From: Okeania hirsuta
GTDB taxonomy: Bacteria > Cyanobacteriota > Cyanobacteriia > Cyanobacteriales > Microcoleaceae
Assembly (NCBI RefSeq): GCF_003838195.1
Contig: NZ_RCBY01000037.1
Coordinates: forward strand, 1-47,201
DNA length: 47,201 nucleotides
Direction of reading: 5' to 3'
A program made the position numbers and the translations under genes. This document shows, piece by piece, positions 8,320 through 16,934 of the stretch. Within the stretch, counting starts at the first letter, position 1, and the number at the start of each line of letters is the position of its first letter. The notes under the pieces are model-generated. The model searched no databases and had not been told where the DNA came from. It saw only the letters and a list, made by a program, of their open reading frames with translations.

Positions 8320-9129
8320 TTATTCTAAATTACCTTCCTTAAAAGCCATAATCCTAATTCGCTTATAATCAGCCGTCCATTTACCCTTTTTATATAAATG
8401 AGGACGCAATCTATTTTCAATATCATCAATAATAATACTTTGCTTTTTCTCAGGAATTCCTTCAAAGAAACAAGTTGCAAACATCTTCAGCCAATTACGC
8501 AAACCATTTTCTCCATCCTCAAGTTTAGTTGGTCTTTCTAATAAAGTAGCAAAAGTCAACACAAACCCTTGTGATTCTAAGAGAGTAGCATATTCTCCAA
8601 TACTAGGAAAATACCAAGGATTAAGTTGTTTATTACTACTATAACCAGCAGCATCTAAGGCTTCATAAATACTTTTAACAATTGTTTTAATATTACCTTT
8701 ACCACCAAATTCACTAACGAAACGACCTCCAGGTTTCAGGACGCGCCAAATATTACGGATAACTTTTTTCTGTTCTTTAATCCAATGAAGTACTGCATTA
8801 GAAAACACCGCATCAAATGTTTCTTTTAAACCTATATTAACTCCATCTCCTACTAAAAATTTAATATCTGGATAACAACGATGTGCTTGTTCAATCATGG
8901 TCGGAGCATTATCAATTCCTACCACTTTTGCCCCTTTTGTAGTGATTTTATAGGTCAGATGACCTGTACCACAACCAAGGTCAAGAATTTTTTCTCCACT
9001 CTGAGGACTGAGCAATTCTAATAAATCTATTGCCAAATTAGAAACAAAAGAATGTTTACTTTCATACAGTTCTGCATTCCACTGATTGAAAGATATATTT
9101 GAGAAGTTGTTAGTTGTATTATTTTCCAT
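8320..9129 (-). CDS. SAM-dependent class I methyltransferase
   Basis: A 269-residue cytosolic methyltransferase. The Rossmann core carries motif I LDLGCGTGHLT at 49-59, the acidic ribose-binding VVGIDNAPTM at about 65-74, motif II/III FDAVFSNAVLHWI near 105-117 and VLKPGGRFVSEFGG near 129-142. The layout resembles trans-aconitate methyltransferase-type and ubiquinone/biotin-type small-molecule methyltransferases, with a helical C-terminal lid. The substrate is not predictable and no pathway genes adjoin it. It is divergent from the speE-like gene, with a 424-bp spacer. Confidence 0.88.
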   Translation of the reverse strand: MENNTTNNFSNISFNQWNAELYESKHSFVSNLAIDLLELLSPQSGEKILDLGCGTGHLTYKITTKGAKVVGIDNAPTMIEQAHRCYPDIKFLVGDGVNIGLKETFDAVFSNAVLHWIKEQKKVIRNIWRVLKPGGRFVSEFGGKGNIKTIVKSIYEALDAAGYSSNKQLNPWYFPSIGEYATLLESQGFVLTFATLLERPTKLEDGENGLRNWLKMFATCFFEGIPEKKQSIIIDDIENRLRPHLYKKGKWTADYKRIRIMAFKEGNLE

Positions 9130-9553
9130 AGCACTATGAAGAGTAACTTGTTCAATAAATTATACTTGAATTCAACAAATCTCACCTATCAAGTCAAAAG
9201 TTAAAAATGTGGATACCCTGTGTCACGAGTCAAGGGATGCAGAGATTTTTTCTCCATATCAAAATATCAAATAAATTAATAGAAAGGACGATCGACAAGA
9301 TAGTCAAAAGTAAGACTTAACAGATTAATTTAGATAGTTTTAATTAGGAAAAGTTGTTTTTGCTCTTGAAGCGATTGAGTAAAATTACTCTAATCATAAG
9401 GATAAAATTGAGATGATTTAAATAAAATAATACCTGTAAAACTTCAGGTTTGTATTCAGTATAGTTGGAATCTAAAACAATTTTGTGCTAAGAAATATAT
9501 CCTATCTCAATATTGAGTATTGATACGAAGTATGTCATTGAGGAATATAGCTT
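9130..9553. other. Divergent intergenic region
   Basis: 424 AT-rich bases between the methyltransferase and the speE-like gene. No open frame, RNA or convincing repeat seen; promoters for both genes are expected here. Confidence 0.45.
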
Positions 9554-10498
9554 ATGGCAAGTAGTGAAGTTGGTGCAGATTTATGGATTAGCGAGTATAT
9601 CACACCTTGGGATATTTATGTTCATGGCATTACCGAGGTACTTGCCTACAAAAAAACTGCCTATCAGGATATGTACATCATAAACACAGGTATTTATGGT
9701 AAAGCACTGGTTCTTGATGGTAAATGGCAATCTTCTACAGGAGACGAATTTTTGTACCATGAACCCCTGGTACATCCTGCCATGATTTTTCATGGATCTC
9801 CTAGTAAAGTTCTTGTTCTTGGTGGTGGTGAAGGAGCAACTATTCGAGAGGTCTTACGTTGGCAAACAGTAGAAAAAGTGGCCATGATTGATATTGATGG
9901 AGAAGTGGTTGAAGCTTGTCGTCAATATTTGCCTGAGATGCACGCTAATTCTTTTGATGACCCTCGCCTCAAGTTGGTCATTGGTGATGCTTTAGAATTT
10001 TTGGAGACTTCTGGTGAAATTTGGGATGTAGTTATCTCTGACCTTTCTGACCCTATTGAAGAGGGACCTTCATTTCAGTTGTTTACAAAGGAATACTTTG
10101 AAAAGATTCTACAGGTGCTTACCCCTGGAGGGTTTTTTGTTGTGCAAGCTGGTCCTGTTTCCCTAGGAGAAATGAAACTTCATATTCGAATTGTGAATAC
10201 AATGAAAGAAGTTTTTCCTTATGTCCAATCTTATAGTAGTTATGTTCCTACTTATGGACAACCTTGGGGTTTTGTAATAGGTTCAACAGAAATGATTAAT
10301 AGTCGTCCTGACCCAGAAACAGTTAATCAACTTCTGAGAGAAAAAACTACTGGTGGGTTTCGGATGTTGGATGGGACTACCTTATTGGGGATGTTACAAG
10401 TACCTAAACATTTGCGGGAAGCGATCGCTACTGAGACTGAGGTATATACTTTAGCAAAACCTCCAAAATTTTTCGGTAAAGGTTCTACTAATAGTTGA
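9554..10498 (+). CDS. speE: Polyamine aminopropyltransferase (spermidine/thermospermine synthase-like)
   Basis: A 314-residue enzyme expected to transfer an aminopropyl group from decarboxylated SAM to a polyamine. The spermidine-synthase fold is clear: an N-terminal beta domain with YQDMYIINTGIYGKALVLDG, then GGGEGATIREVLRW starting at residue 90, VAMIDIDGEVVEACR, and the catalytic-loop region DVVISDLSDPIEEGPSFQLF. The GGGEGAT loop, the LSDPIEEGP block and the end (LDGTTLLGMLQVP, ATETEVYTL) resemble plant ACL5 thermospermine synthases more than E. coli SpeE, whose loop reads GGGDG. I therefore keep the general name; thermospermine or spermidine could be the product. The next gene, a 55-residue YqaE protein, starts 48 bp after the stop. 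Confidence 0.85.
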   Translation: MASSEVGADLWISEYITPWDIYVHGITEVLAYKKTAYQDMYIINTGIYGKALVLDGKWQSSTGDEFLYHEPLVHPAMIFHGSPSKVLVLGGGEGATIREVLRWQTVEKVAMIDIDGEVVEACRQYLPEMHANSFDDPRLKLVIGDALEFLETSGEIWDVVISDLSDPIEEGPSFQLFTKEYFEKILQVLTPGGFFVVQAGPVSLGEMKLHIRIVNTMKEVFPYVQSYSSYVPTYGQPWGFVIGSTEMINSRPDPETVNQLLREKTTGGFRMLDGTTLLGMLQVPKHLREAIATETEVYTLAKPPKFFGKGSTNS

Positions 10499-10546
10499 AG
10501 CTATAACTAAGACAACAATAGTTTAAAAATTACAAGAGTAACTAAA

Positions 10547-10714
10547 ATGACTATACTACGAATTCTAGCTGCTATATTCTTACCGCCTTTAGGTGTTTTT
10601 TTGACTGTTGGTTTAGGCGGTGCTTTTTGGATTAATCTTCTCCTAACTATTTTTGGTTTTTATATTGGTGGTATTGTTCATGCTATTTGGGTTATTGCCA
10701 AGCATGATAATTAA
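10547..10714 (+). CDS. YqaE/Pmp3 family membrane protein
   Basis: A 55-residue protein with two hydrophobic helices: about 4-22 (LRILAAIFLPPLGVFLTVG) and 28-50 (WINLLLTIFGFYIGGIVHAI), with the LPPLGVFL turn and a short WVIAKHDN tail. These features define the UPF0057/Pmp3 (plasma membrane proteolipid 3) family, linked in other organisms to salt and cold stress and membrane potential. The start at 10547 has a weak AAGAG ten bases upstream. It lies 48 bp after the aminopropyltransferase gene on the same strand and may be co-transcribed; a stress link between polyamine synthesis and this protein is only a guess. Confidence 0.85.
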   Translation: MTILRILAAIFLPPLGVFLTVGLGGAFWINLLLTIFGFYIGGIVHAIWVIAKHDN

Positions 10715-10726
10715 GCTAGACAATTA

Positions 10727-10797
10727 AAATAGGGGTGGGTTTGGTCTGATTTTTGATAAATTTTTAACTAAAAATAATCACAAACCCATCTCTATTC
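10727..10797. repeat. Long imperfect inverted repeat, possible terminator
   Basis: AATAGGGGTGGGTTTG at the left pairs with CAAACCCATCTCTATT at the right with two mismatches, and the inner parts (TGATTTTT versus AAAAATAATCA) extend the pairing. It follows the YqaE gene by about a dozen bases, so it could act as its terminator, although no clear T-run follows the right arm. Confidence 0.45.
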
Positions 10798-10987
10798 ATA
10801 GGAGTAACTTTTGATTGTTAATTATTCAATAACTGGCAACTGCTAAATTATCACAAAGACTTAAACATCTGTGAGAAATGATTACCACTAAAATAGATGT
10901 TTATAATTTTTTACAAAAACTTGAACATTTTTCAGTCAAAGTCATACTAAAATTATCTGACCAATCAACAATAATTTCATCATCATT

Positions 10988-11101
10988 ATGAGAGGTAAAA
11001 TACTTGCAGTTTCTATTCAGAAAGGTAATGGAATAATCTTTGGTGATTATGGTAAAAGATATAGGTTTCTGCTGAGAGGCAACATTTTTACCCTTGGCTA
11101 A
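10988..11101 (+). pseudogene. Truncated cold-shock-like N-terminal fragment
   Basis: A 37-codon frame, MRGKILAVSIQKGNGIIFGD then YGKRYRFLLRGN, resembles the small beta-barrel (KGKIL...GIISGDDGKRYxF) that begins several cyanobacterial proteins carrying a TM2-type or similar C-terminal membrane part. It stops after the first strands, and no matching continuation is visible in other frames. Probably a broken remnant. Assignment is tentative. Confidence 0.4.
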
Positions 11102-11643
11102 TTAATAAGACTTGATATCAGATAACTGATAATAGAAAGTCTGCAAAAAAACTTGAATAAATATATGCTATACCAATTATTAATAATACTTTATTTGAGA
11201 GTTGTTTGATACTATTTTATTTTTCCTAAACTCCCTAATACTTAATACTTCATACGAACAAATTTTATTAAAAGGAGAAGTCTAAAGTTTTCTCTAAACT
11301 GAGTTGTGATGGAATTAGGTGAAGCCATCTCTCTCTATCATTTTTCCCCTTTGTTAATTGATTTTGATTTATCATGATATTTGTCACAATCTTTTTTTGC
11401 AAATGGTACTACATATATCTGACAAAGAATAAAAATGTATTAAATAACATTGCATTAATCAACCATCCTTTTTAAGTCGGGAGTCAGGAGTAAAGACTTT
11501 TCACTTTTCCCACAACTTTTTGAGGTCTTTGCTTTTTACCATCTTCTACAAAAGTGACTTGTTTTTAATTATATGTATTTAATTGGGCATGATATTATAA
11601 ATAAACAATATAAAGTAGCATTTTTACTAAAAGCCAGACAATA
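11102..11643. other. Intergenic region upstream of the aminotransferase
   Basis: No gene seen. Starts with GGCTAATTAATAAGACTTGATAT-like bases that recur near 13044-13068, a minor dispersed repeat. The rest is AT-rich; the aminotransferase promoter is expected near 11550-11640. Confidence 0.45.
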
Positions 11644-12720
11644 ATGCAAATAGTTAATTCTCATAATTCTCAAATATCTATAGAAAAAACTAGCCACTCT
11701 CGGATTAAAGAACAGGATATCAATAATAGTCCCTTTGGCAAAGTATTTAGCGATCATATGTTAGTTGCTGACTACAGGGATGGTAATTGGCAAGAGGTAA
11801 AAATTGTTCCTTATGGCCATATTTCAATGGCTCCTTCTCTGTCAGCCCTCCATTATGGCCAGACCGTTTTTGAAGGTTTAAAAGCTTATAGAAGTCCCAC
11901 AGGAAAACCTTTACTATTTCGCCCACAAGCTAATTATAAACGGATAAATGAATCAGCTTTTCGATTATGTATGCCACCTATTCCTGAAGATATTTTTCTG
12001 GATGGTTTAAAGGAATTAATTAGGCTAGATTCTGACTGGATTCCTACTCAATCGGGTAGTGTATTATATATTCGACCTATTTATTTTGCTACAGATGAAT
12101 CTGTTGGTCTTAAACCAGCAAATAGTTATAAATTTATGATTATTTCTTGCCCTGTAGGTGCTTATTATTCAGAACCAGTTAAGTTAATTGTTACAGATAA
12201 ATATATACGAGCTGCTGAAGGTGGAACAGGTGCGGCTAAATGTGCTGGTAATTATGGTGGTAGTTTATTAGCAGATAAAGAGGCTAAACAACAAGGTTAT
12301 GATAATGTTTTATGGTTGGATGGGAAGGAAAAAAAATATATTGAAGAATGTGGCACAATGAATGTGGCTTTTGTCATTAATGATGTTGTGATTACTCCTA
12401 AGTTGACTGGTACTATATTAGCTGGAATTACTAGAGATAGTGTATTAACTTTATTGAGAGATATGGGTGTTAAAGTTGAGGAAAGATTAATTTCTATTGA
12501 TGAAGTGGCAAAAGCTTATGAAGAGGGTAATCTTTCTGAAGCATTTGGTATGGGAACTGCTGCTACAATTGCTCATATTTCTACTATTAATGATCAAGGT
12601 AAAGATATGATTTTACCTCCTATTTTTGAACGAAAATATGCTCCTCAAGTATTACAAAAATTAGAAGATATTAAAACAGCTAAAGTGACTGACCCTTACG
12701 GTTGGGTTGATCCACTGTAA
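11644..12720 (+). CDS. ilvE: Branched-chain amino acid aminotransferase (type II)
   Basis: A 358-residue PLP fold-type IV enzyme that transfers the amino group between glutamate and the 2-oxo acids of valine, leucine and isoleucine. The length and block order (ALHYGQTVFEGLKAYR, LYIRPIYFATDESVGLKP, AAKCAGNYGGSLLADKEAK, YIEECGTMNVAFVIND) match the eukaryote-like type II subgroup rather than the roughly 300-residue E. coli IlvE. The PLP lysine is Lys199 in AAKCAGNYGG. The C-terminal EAFGMGTAATI cofactor-phosphate loop is present. It is a single gene with a possible terminator at 12745-12815. Confidence 0.95.
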   Translation: MQIVNSHNSQISIEKTSHSRIKEQDINNSPFGKVFSDHMLVADYRDGNWQEVKIVPYGHISMAPSLSALHYGQTVFEGLKAYRSPTGKPLLFRPQANYKRINESAFRLCMPPIPEDIFLDGLKELIRLDSDWIPTQSGSVLYIRPIYFATDESVGLKPANSYKFMIISCPVGAYYSEPVKLIVTDKYIRAAEGGTGAAKCAGNYGGSLLADKEAKQQGYDNVLWLDGKEKKYIEECGTMNVAFVINDVVITPKLTGTILAGITRDSVLTLLRDMGVKVEERLISIDEVAKAYEEGNLSEAFGMGTAATIAHISTINDQGKDMILPPIFERKYAPQVLQKLEDIKTAKVTDPYGWVDPL

Positions 12721-12744
12721 ACTATAGGTTACTATAATTGGTCT

Positions 12745-12815
12745 TGGGATGAGATTAAAACTAAACATTATTAGTTGATTTACTAATATAAATCTTCTAT
12801 CATCCCATAATTTTT
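12745..12815 (+). terminator. Possible terminator after the aminotransferase gene
   Basis: TGGGATGA (12745-12752) pairs with TCATCCCA (12801-12808) and is followed by TAATTTTT. The 8-bp stem is perfect but the enclosed loop is about 48 nt, so confidence is modest. Confidence 0.4.
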
Positions 12816-13756
12816 ATATGTTAAATATAGCTAATATATATAGTCATTCCCAAGAAGCGTGAGGTACAAAATTTGTTGGTTTTAGGGAATAGGGAACAGG
12901 GAATAGAAGACAAATCAAGATAGGTGTACCTCATTAGACTGAGAAACGCTAATATCATGTTTATTTAAATACCCACAATAAAAATTTTAGGGAATGGGTA
13001 ATAGGGAAAATGAGGAAATTTATCAGAGAAAATATTTTGATTGTGGCTAATTAATCAGACTTGATATAACTTTCTATTGTAGTTAGTTAGTAATCTAAAA
13101 TTCTGGGGATAATTGAAAAATAGAGAAGCTAAATAGAAATATGTATAACAATCTGATTTTCTACAAATAATTTAATACTTCTATAGAGTAGGGATTTTTC
13201 CTCTACAAAAAATCTGAATCTCCACTAACTCATGGGGTGCGTCACAGAAGAACCAACTATTATTCCAGAAAATGGTAAGGATGCTGTCAAATATTCTACT
13301 TAATCTTTTGTTCACAAACAACCTCTTATAGCTACTATAGCGTTGTGTACAGGCAACAGGCAACAGGCAACAGGCAATAGGGGGAATAAATTGCCGATAA
13401 TATAAGACTTTTAGCTATTGGGCGCCTCCTGCAATTTGTAAATATACCAGCGCACACTGTTATAACTTCTAATACCAAGGATAAAAAAAGAATGTTACGA
13501 ATAATAAGGGCTGCAAGGACGAATGGCCATTTGCTAACGCAGAGCTGCCGCTAACGTCCCTACTTTATAGGAGATACTTTTTGGACTAAAAAGATAAATT
13601 CATACCTAAAAACTGCCATTAAAGCCATTCATTCTGACTTGCTCTTCCTGAGTTCTCTTCCTGTGAGGGGTTAGGGGTGGGTTGACTCCTAAGAAATATC
13701 CTAAGCTATTTGTAGCAAAAATTTATCAATTTGGTATAACTACTCTCAATTAACTC
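12816..13756. other. Repeat-bearing intergenic region
   Basis: About 940 bp without a convincing gene. It holds GGGAATAGGGAACAGGGAATAG-like low-complexity DNA near 12885-12908, a partial repeat near 13044 shared with 11097, four tandem CAGGCAA heptamers at 13350-13377, and a GAGGGGTTAGGGGTGGGTT repeat at 13651-13684. A 60-codon minus-strand frame at 13181-13363 has no recognisable features and I do not call it. Confidence 0.5.
13350..13377. repeat. Tandem heptamer CAGGCAA x4
   Basis: Four head-to-tail CAGGCAA units. The inverted form (TTGCCTG x4) recurs at the end of the window (47152-47178). Simple slippage-type repeat. Confidence 0.8.
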
Positions 13757-14614
13757 ATGGTAAAACAAAAAAAAATTAAGTCAATATTATCTATATTTGA
13801 GACTCCTATCGGATTATTCGCAGGGGCAACTTACCATTTTCGTGCTTTAACGATATTTCTCAAAAATCCAAAATTAATAGGTTATATAGTTGTGCCAATT
13901 TTGATTAATATCGTGGTAGGTATTCTTCTTTATCTTAGTTTACTCCTACCAGGAATTGATTTAATTAATACTATTTTTAAGAACTTATCTTTAAGCTTTG
14001 ATGCTTTAATTGCTCAATTACCAACATGGTTAAACTTCTTAAGTTATATAGATAATATTTTATATAAACTTGTACAAGTTATTCTATTCGCAATATTATT
14101 GCTGATAATTGGATTTTTGTTAGTACAATTTGGAACTATTCTAGGTTCACCTTTTTATGGTCAACTTTCTGAACAATTAGAAAAAATTAGAACTGGAACA
14201 TTGCCTGAAACTCCTCCAAGTTTATTAAACTCTCTCAGAGATATTTGGCGAGCAATACTCTTTGAGTTAAAAAAAGTTGGATTACTTTTAGTAATAGGTT
14301 TACCGATATTGCTGCTCAACTTTCTCCCTGGAGGTTCTTTAATCGCAACTATTGGTGGTATAACTTTAACAACTTCCATTGTTTGTCTTGACTTTTTTGA
14401 TGGATTTTTGGAGAGAAGAAAATTAAAATTTCGACAGAAGTTAACAGTAGTGCGTCGTAGTTTACCAGCAAGCGCCACTTTTGGGTTAATTTGTCAAGGT
14501 TTAATTACCATTCCTATAGTTAACTTTTTAGGTATTCCACTATGTGTCGCTGCAGGGACTTTATTTTGTTGCGATCGCGTCTTACCAAATTTACTGCCAG
14601 ACAATCAAGCTTAA
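13757..14614 (+). CDS. EI24 domain-containing (CysZ-like) membrane protein
   Basis: A 285-residue integral membrane protein with hydrophobic segments near 40-65, 75-95, 105-140, 172-215 and 240-270, and the family blocks GATYHFRALTIFLKNPKLIG at the N-terminus and GTILGSPFYGQLSEQLE mid-protein. The EI24/CysZ family includes sulfate-uptake CysZ proteins and uncharacterised cyanobacterial homologues. No sulfur-assimilation genes adjoin it, so a sulfate role is not supported by context. It converges on frp, with a small hairpin between them. Confidence 0.85.
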   Translation: MVKQKKIKSILSIFETPIGLFAGATYHFRALTIFLKNPKLIGYIVVPILINIVVGILLYLSLLLPGIDLINTIFKNLSLSFDALIAQLPTWLNFLSYIDNILYKLVQVILFAILLLIIGFLLVQFGTILGSPFYGQLSEQLEKIRTGTLPETPPSLLNSLRDIWRAILFELKKVGLLLVIGLPILLLNFLPGGSLIATIGGITLTTSIVCLDFFDGFLERRKLKFRQKLTVVRRSLPASATFGLICQGLITIPIVNFLGIPLCVAAGTLFCCDRVLPNLLPDNQA

Positions 14615-14619
14615 AGAGT

Positions 14620-14658
14620 GCGGGTCTAGATGGAACAGCAGTTCATTTCACAACCCGC
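14620..14658 (+). terminator. Possible hairpin terminator between convergent genes
   Basis: GCGGGT (14620-14625) pairs with ACCCGC (14653-14658), and an inner TGGAAC / GTTCA pairing lies in the loop. It sits just after the EI24 gene stop and before the frp stop. There is no strong T-run, so this is tentative. Confidence 0.35.
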
Positions 14659-14675
14659 CCTTGATTTAGATTATA

Positions 14676-15008
14676 TTAGATAATGCGGGTCATGGCAGAT
14701 ACTTTTGTAATCTTTTCTTTATCCAAGCCTTCCAGCTCTCCAAGCTTTAACCATCCCTCTTTTACTAAGCCAGCTAGAGCAAAAATTACAGTTGCATTTC
14801 TGGAGTCATACTTGCCATCTAGATCGTATCTTCTGGCACTGAGAAAATCATGTAGATACCATAAATCATCAAATTCTTGAATTCCACTTGCTTGCTGGCG
14901 CACTGTTGTGATTAAGGCATTGATTTCTCGTTCTTTAGCTTTTTCTAAAGCTGCTTGGGCAATATTTTCTTCTGTTATAGACCACTGAGTATTAGTAAGT
15001 TGCATCAT
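14676..15008 (-). CDS. frp: Fluorescence recovery protein (FRP)
   Basis: FRP binds the active red form of orange carotenoid protein, detaches it from the phycobilisome and speeds its return to the inactive orange form. The 110-residue sequence aligns end to end, from memory, with Synechocystis Slr1964-type FRP, including IQEFDDLWYLHDFLSARRYD then LDGKYDSR. The functionally important residues W50, H53, D54 and R60 fall at exactly those numbers. All-helical dimeric protein, cytosolic. Start: two consecutive ATG codons preceded by AAAAAGG; I use the first. It lies on the same strand as ocp, as in many cyanobacteria, but a transposon of roughly 1.75 kb separates the two. Confidence 0.92.
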   Translation of the reverse strand: MMQLTNTQWSITEENIAQAALEKAKEREINALITTVRQQASGIQEFDDLWYLHDFLSARRYDLDGKYDSRNATVIFALAGLVKEGWLKLGELEGLDKEKITKVSAMTRII

Positions 15009-15585
15009 CCTTTTTATTTTCTTAAAAATCTATGTGTGATTATGATTTTTTATGTAGTTGTTAATAGTAGCATATATAATCTAATTCAGTAGCTAGATAA
15101 AATAAAATTTATATTAATTTACAAGGCAATTTTATTAAATCCTAACAAAAAAAAGAGTGTTCTGTTTGAAATGGAGCTTTGAGGACTCCCGGTATAATCT
15201 CCCATTTACCAGGAGATGAATTGCAAAACAAACAATGAGCAGTCCATTGAGATAGAACTATGAAACAATAGAAATATGCTCACACTAACCTACGAATTTA
15301 AGTTAATCCCTTCTCCAGAACAGGTGGCCATTATAGAAGATATGCTGGTAGTCTGTAGAAAAGTTTGGAATTATGCCTTAAGAGAGCGAAAAGACTGGAT
15401 TAACAGTAGGAAATGTGCAGTTAACTGTTGTTCATTGCATCAAGAGTACGTTATTCCTACGGATACACCTTACCCTAACTACAATAGACAAGGGATCAAC
15501 TTAACAAAAGCAAAAAAAACTAACCCAGAGCTGAAAAGAACAAATGCTCAAGTCTTACAGCAAGTTCTCAAGAATTTAGCTAAAT

Positions 15586-15672
15586 CGCCGATTCATCTCA
15601 CGCCATAATCACAGATTATGGCGTGAGATGAATCGGCGGTAAATTAATGGGACTCGATGTCCCATTAATTTA
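15586..15672. repeat. Two adjacent perfect hairpins (24-bp and 14-bp stems)
   Basis: Hairpin 1: arms 15586-15609 and 15615-15638, 24 bp perfect, loop CACAG. Hairpin 2: arms 15640-15653 and 15659-15672, 14 bp perfect, loop TCGAT. Only one base separates them, and both loops are 5 nt. No T-run follows. They sit at the left edge of the insertion inside tnpB. Confidence 0.9.
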
Positions 15673-15947
15673 CAAACTTTTATATTATCATTGAACTATG
15701 CTGGTTTGAGCTAATCGCCGCCAGTAATGAACCATGAAAATTTAATAGGATATGGGGTTATTGGCCCGAATTCCTAGTCAACTGTGGGAAAACGTAAAAT
15801 CTTATTCCGGAACTAGGTGAGCAGTTTTTTATGTGCAAAAAGAGCGGTGGGGCATCTAGTTCTTAAAGCTCGTGGAGTCCGACGGGATACCGGGACTGTG
15901 AAACGAGAAGCCCACACTATACCGTCAGGTTAGTGTGGGAGTATGTC
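15587..15947 (+). mobile_element. 361-bp insertion nested in tnpB, with hairpin left end and IS605-like right end
   Basis: Removing these bases restores the tnpB reading frame exactly. The left part has two consecutive perfect hairpins (15586-15672). The right part ends in a hairpin CCCACACTA / TAGTGTGGG followed by AGTATGTCAC, closely parallel to the outer element's GGGAGAGAATGTCAAC. Upstream of that, bases about 15830-15895 read like a tnpB 3' end (LVESDGIPGL then stop). I read this as an internally deleted IS200/IS605-type element, or PATE-like palindromic element, that kept its right end and possible omega-RNA region but not tnpB. The segment AGCTAA(A)TCGCCG is repeated at 15578-15590 and 15709-15720, so the hairpin pair may be a separate, third layer. 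Confidence 0.6.
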
Positions 15948-16892
15948 ACAAAGAGCATTTAACAACATGAAACAGCAGGGTTATGACTTTCCTTGTTTTA
16001 AGAACAAGTACAGAATGAGGTCCTTTGTCTTCCCTCAGTTCAAAAATAATCCCATCTCCAACGAGTATATAAAACTACCTCAAATTGGATTAGTTCCGAT
16101 GAGATTATCTAGACCAATACCAGAAGGATTTAAACTGAAACAGGTTAGGGTTGTCAGACGAGCAAGTGGGTATTTTGTCATGTTATCTGTACAAAGTCCT
16201 GTGAGTATTCCGGATCCCCCTGCTTCTGGACACCCGTTAGGGATTGATATTGGACTTGATAAATTTTTAGCAACAACTGAATTGTGAATTGATTGAACGT
16301 CCAAAGTTTTTAACCAAACTACAAAGCGAGTTGACATTACTGCAACGTAGGTTAAAGTTAAAATCTAAGCCTTCAGTGAATCGATATAAACTTAACCAAA
16401 AGATAGCAAGACTTCATCAAAAAATATCAGATACTCGAAAAGACTTTCACTTTAAATTAGCTCATCATTTATGCGACCAAGCAGGAATGATATTTGTGGA
16501 AGACCTAGACTTTAGATGCTAGGCCAAAGGAATGTTAGGTAAACATACTTTAGATGCTGGGTTTGGTCAGTTTTTCAATATTTTGGCTTGGGTATGCAGA
16601 AAACGAGGGGTTTATTTTGGCCAGATAGACTACAGATATACCAGTCAAATTTGTCCAAATTGTGGAGCGCATACAGGTAAAAAAGACCTGCCTGAGCGCG
16701 AACATAAATGCCCTCAATGCGAATACGAAATAAACCGTGATGTGGCAGCAGCAAAAGTGATTTGTCATCGAGGTGTTATTGCGGTCGGGCAGATCGTGGA
16801 GCAAATTGACTGTCTAGGCGTACTGTCGGGGACTGGCAACAGTCTAGATAAGTGCCACTCAAGCAGTAAGCCTAAATCGTGAGGTTTGGGAA

Positions 16893-16934
16893 TCTCCCAT
16901 TATAATCTTTGATTTAATGGGAGAGAATGTCAAC
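16893..16934 (+). other. Right-end hairpin / possible omega-RNA 3' end of the tnpB element
   Basis: Perfect 10-bp stem (16893-16902 with 16915-16924), 12-nt loop, then GAATGTCAAC. In TnpB systems the transcript of this end is the scaffold of the guide RNA and the guide is read from the adjacent flank, here the 3' end of ocp. Convergent with ocp, so it may also act in transcription ending. Confidence 0.5.

Larger units (their letters stand above)
15276..16882 (+). pseudogene. tnpB: TnpB RNA-guided nuclease, interrupted
   Basis: Three open segments join into one TnpB. Segment 1 (15276-15586) is the N-terminal wedge/REC part starting MLTLTYEFKLIPSPEQ. Segment 2 (15946-16285) has MRSFVFPQF and the RuvC-I block GIDIGLDKFLATT. 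Segment 3 (to 16882) has the coiled bridge, RuvC-II VEDLDFR, and the zinc finger CPNCG/CPQC with RuvC-III INRDVAAAKVI. Lesions: a 361-bp insertion between AAA TC and A CAA (15587-15947), whose removal gives NLAKSQRAFNNM in frame; a one-base shift near 16280; and a TAG at 16520-16522 where homologues read an aromatic or Leu before AKGMLGKH. Catalytic acids are all present, so decay is recent. Confidence 0.85.
15180..16934 (+). mobile_element. IS200/IS605-type (IS1341-like) element with tnpB only, inactivated
   Basis: A tnpB-only element inserted between frp and ocp. No Y1 transposase gene (tnpA) is present, so it would need one in trans. The left boundary is uncertain; a small hairpin ATCTCC / GGAGAT at 15197-15217 near it could be the left-end structure. 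The right end carries a perfect 10-bp hairpin (TCTCCCATTA / TAATGGGAGA, 16893-16924) followed by GAATGTCAAC. The right-end sequence ends in TCAA (16930-16933), like other members of this group, exactly at the ocp stop codon. The tnpB gene is broken three ways, including by a second, nested insertion. Confidence 0.7.

Noticed and set aside
13181-13363. 60-codon minus-strand frame
   Set aside because: No domain, no start signal, lies in a repeat-bearing spacer and includes part of a heptamer array.
13350-13377. CRISPR array
   Set aside because: Units are only 7 bp without spacers; the same holds for the GTCAAAA, TTCTGAC and GGAGACA arrays.
14161-14478. 105-codon minus-strand frame inside the EI24 gene
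   Set aside because: Shadow of the membrane-protein gene; no start signal or domain.
15587-15947. Group II intron or retron as explanation for the tnpB insertion
   Set aside because: No domain V-like hairpin, no GUGYG 5' end, no reverse transcriptase; the right end instead matches the outer IS605-type end.
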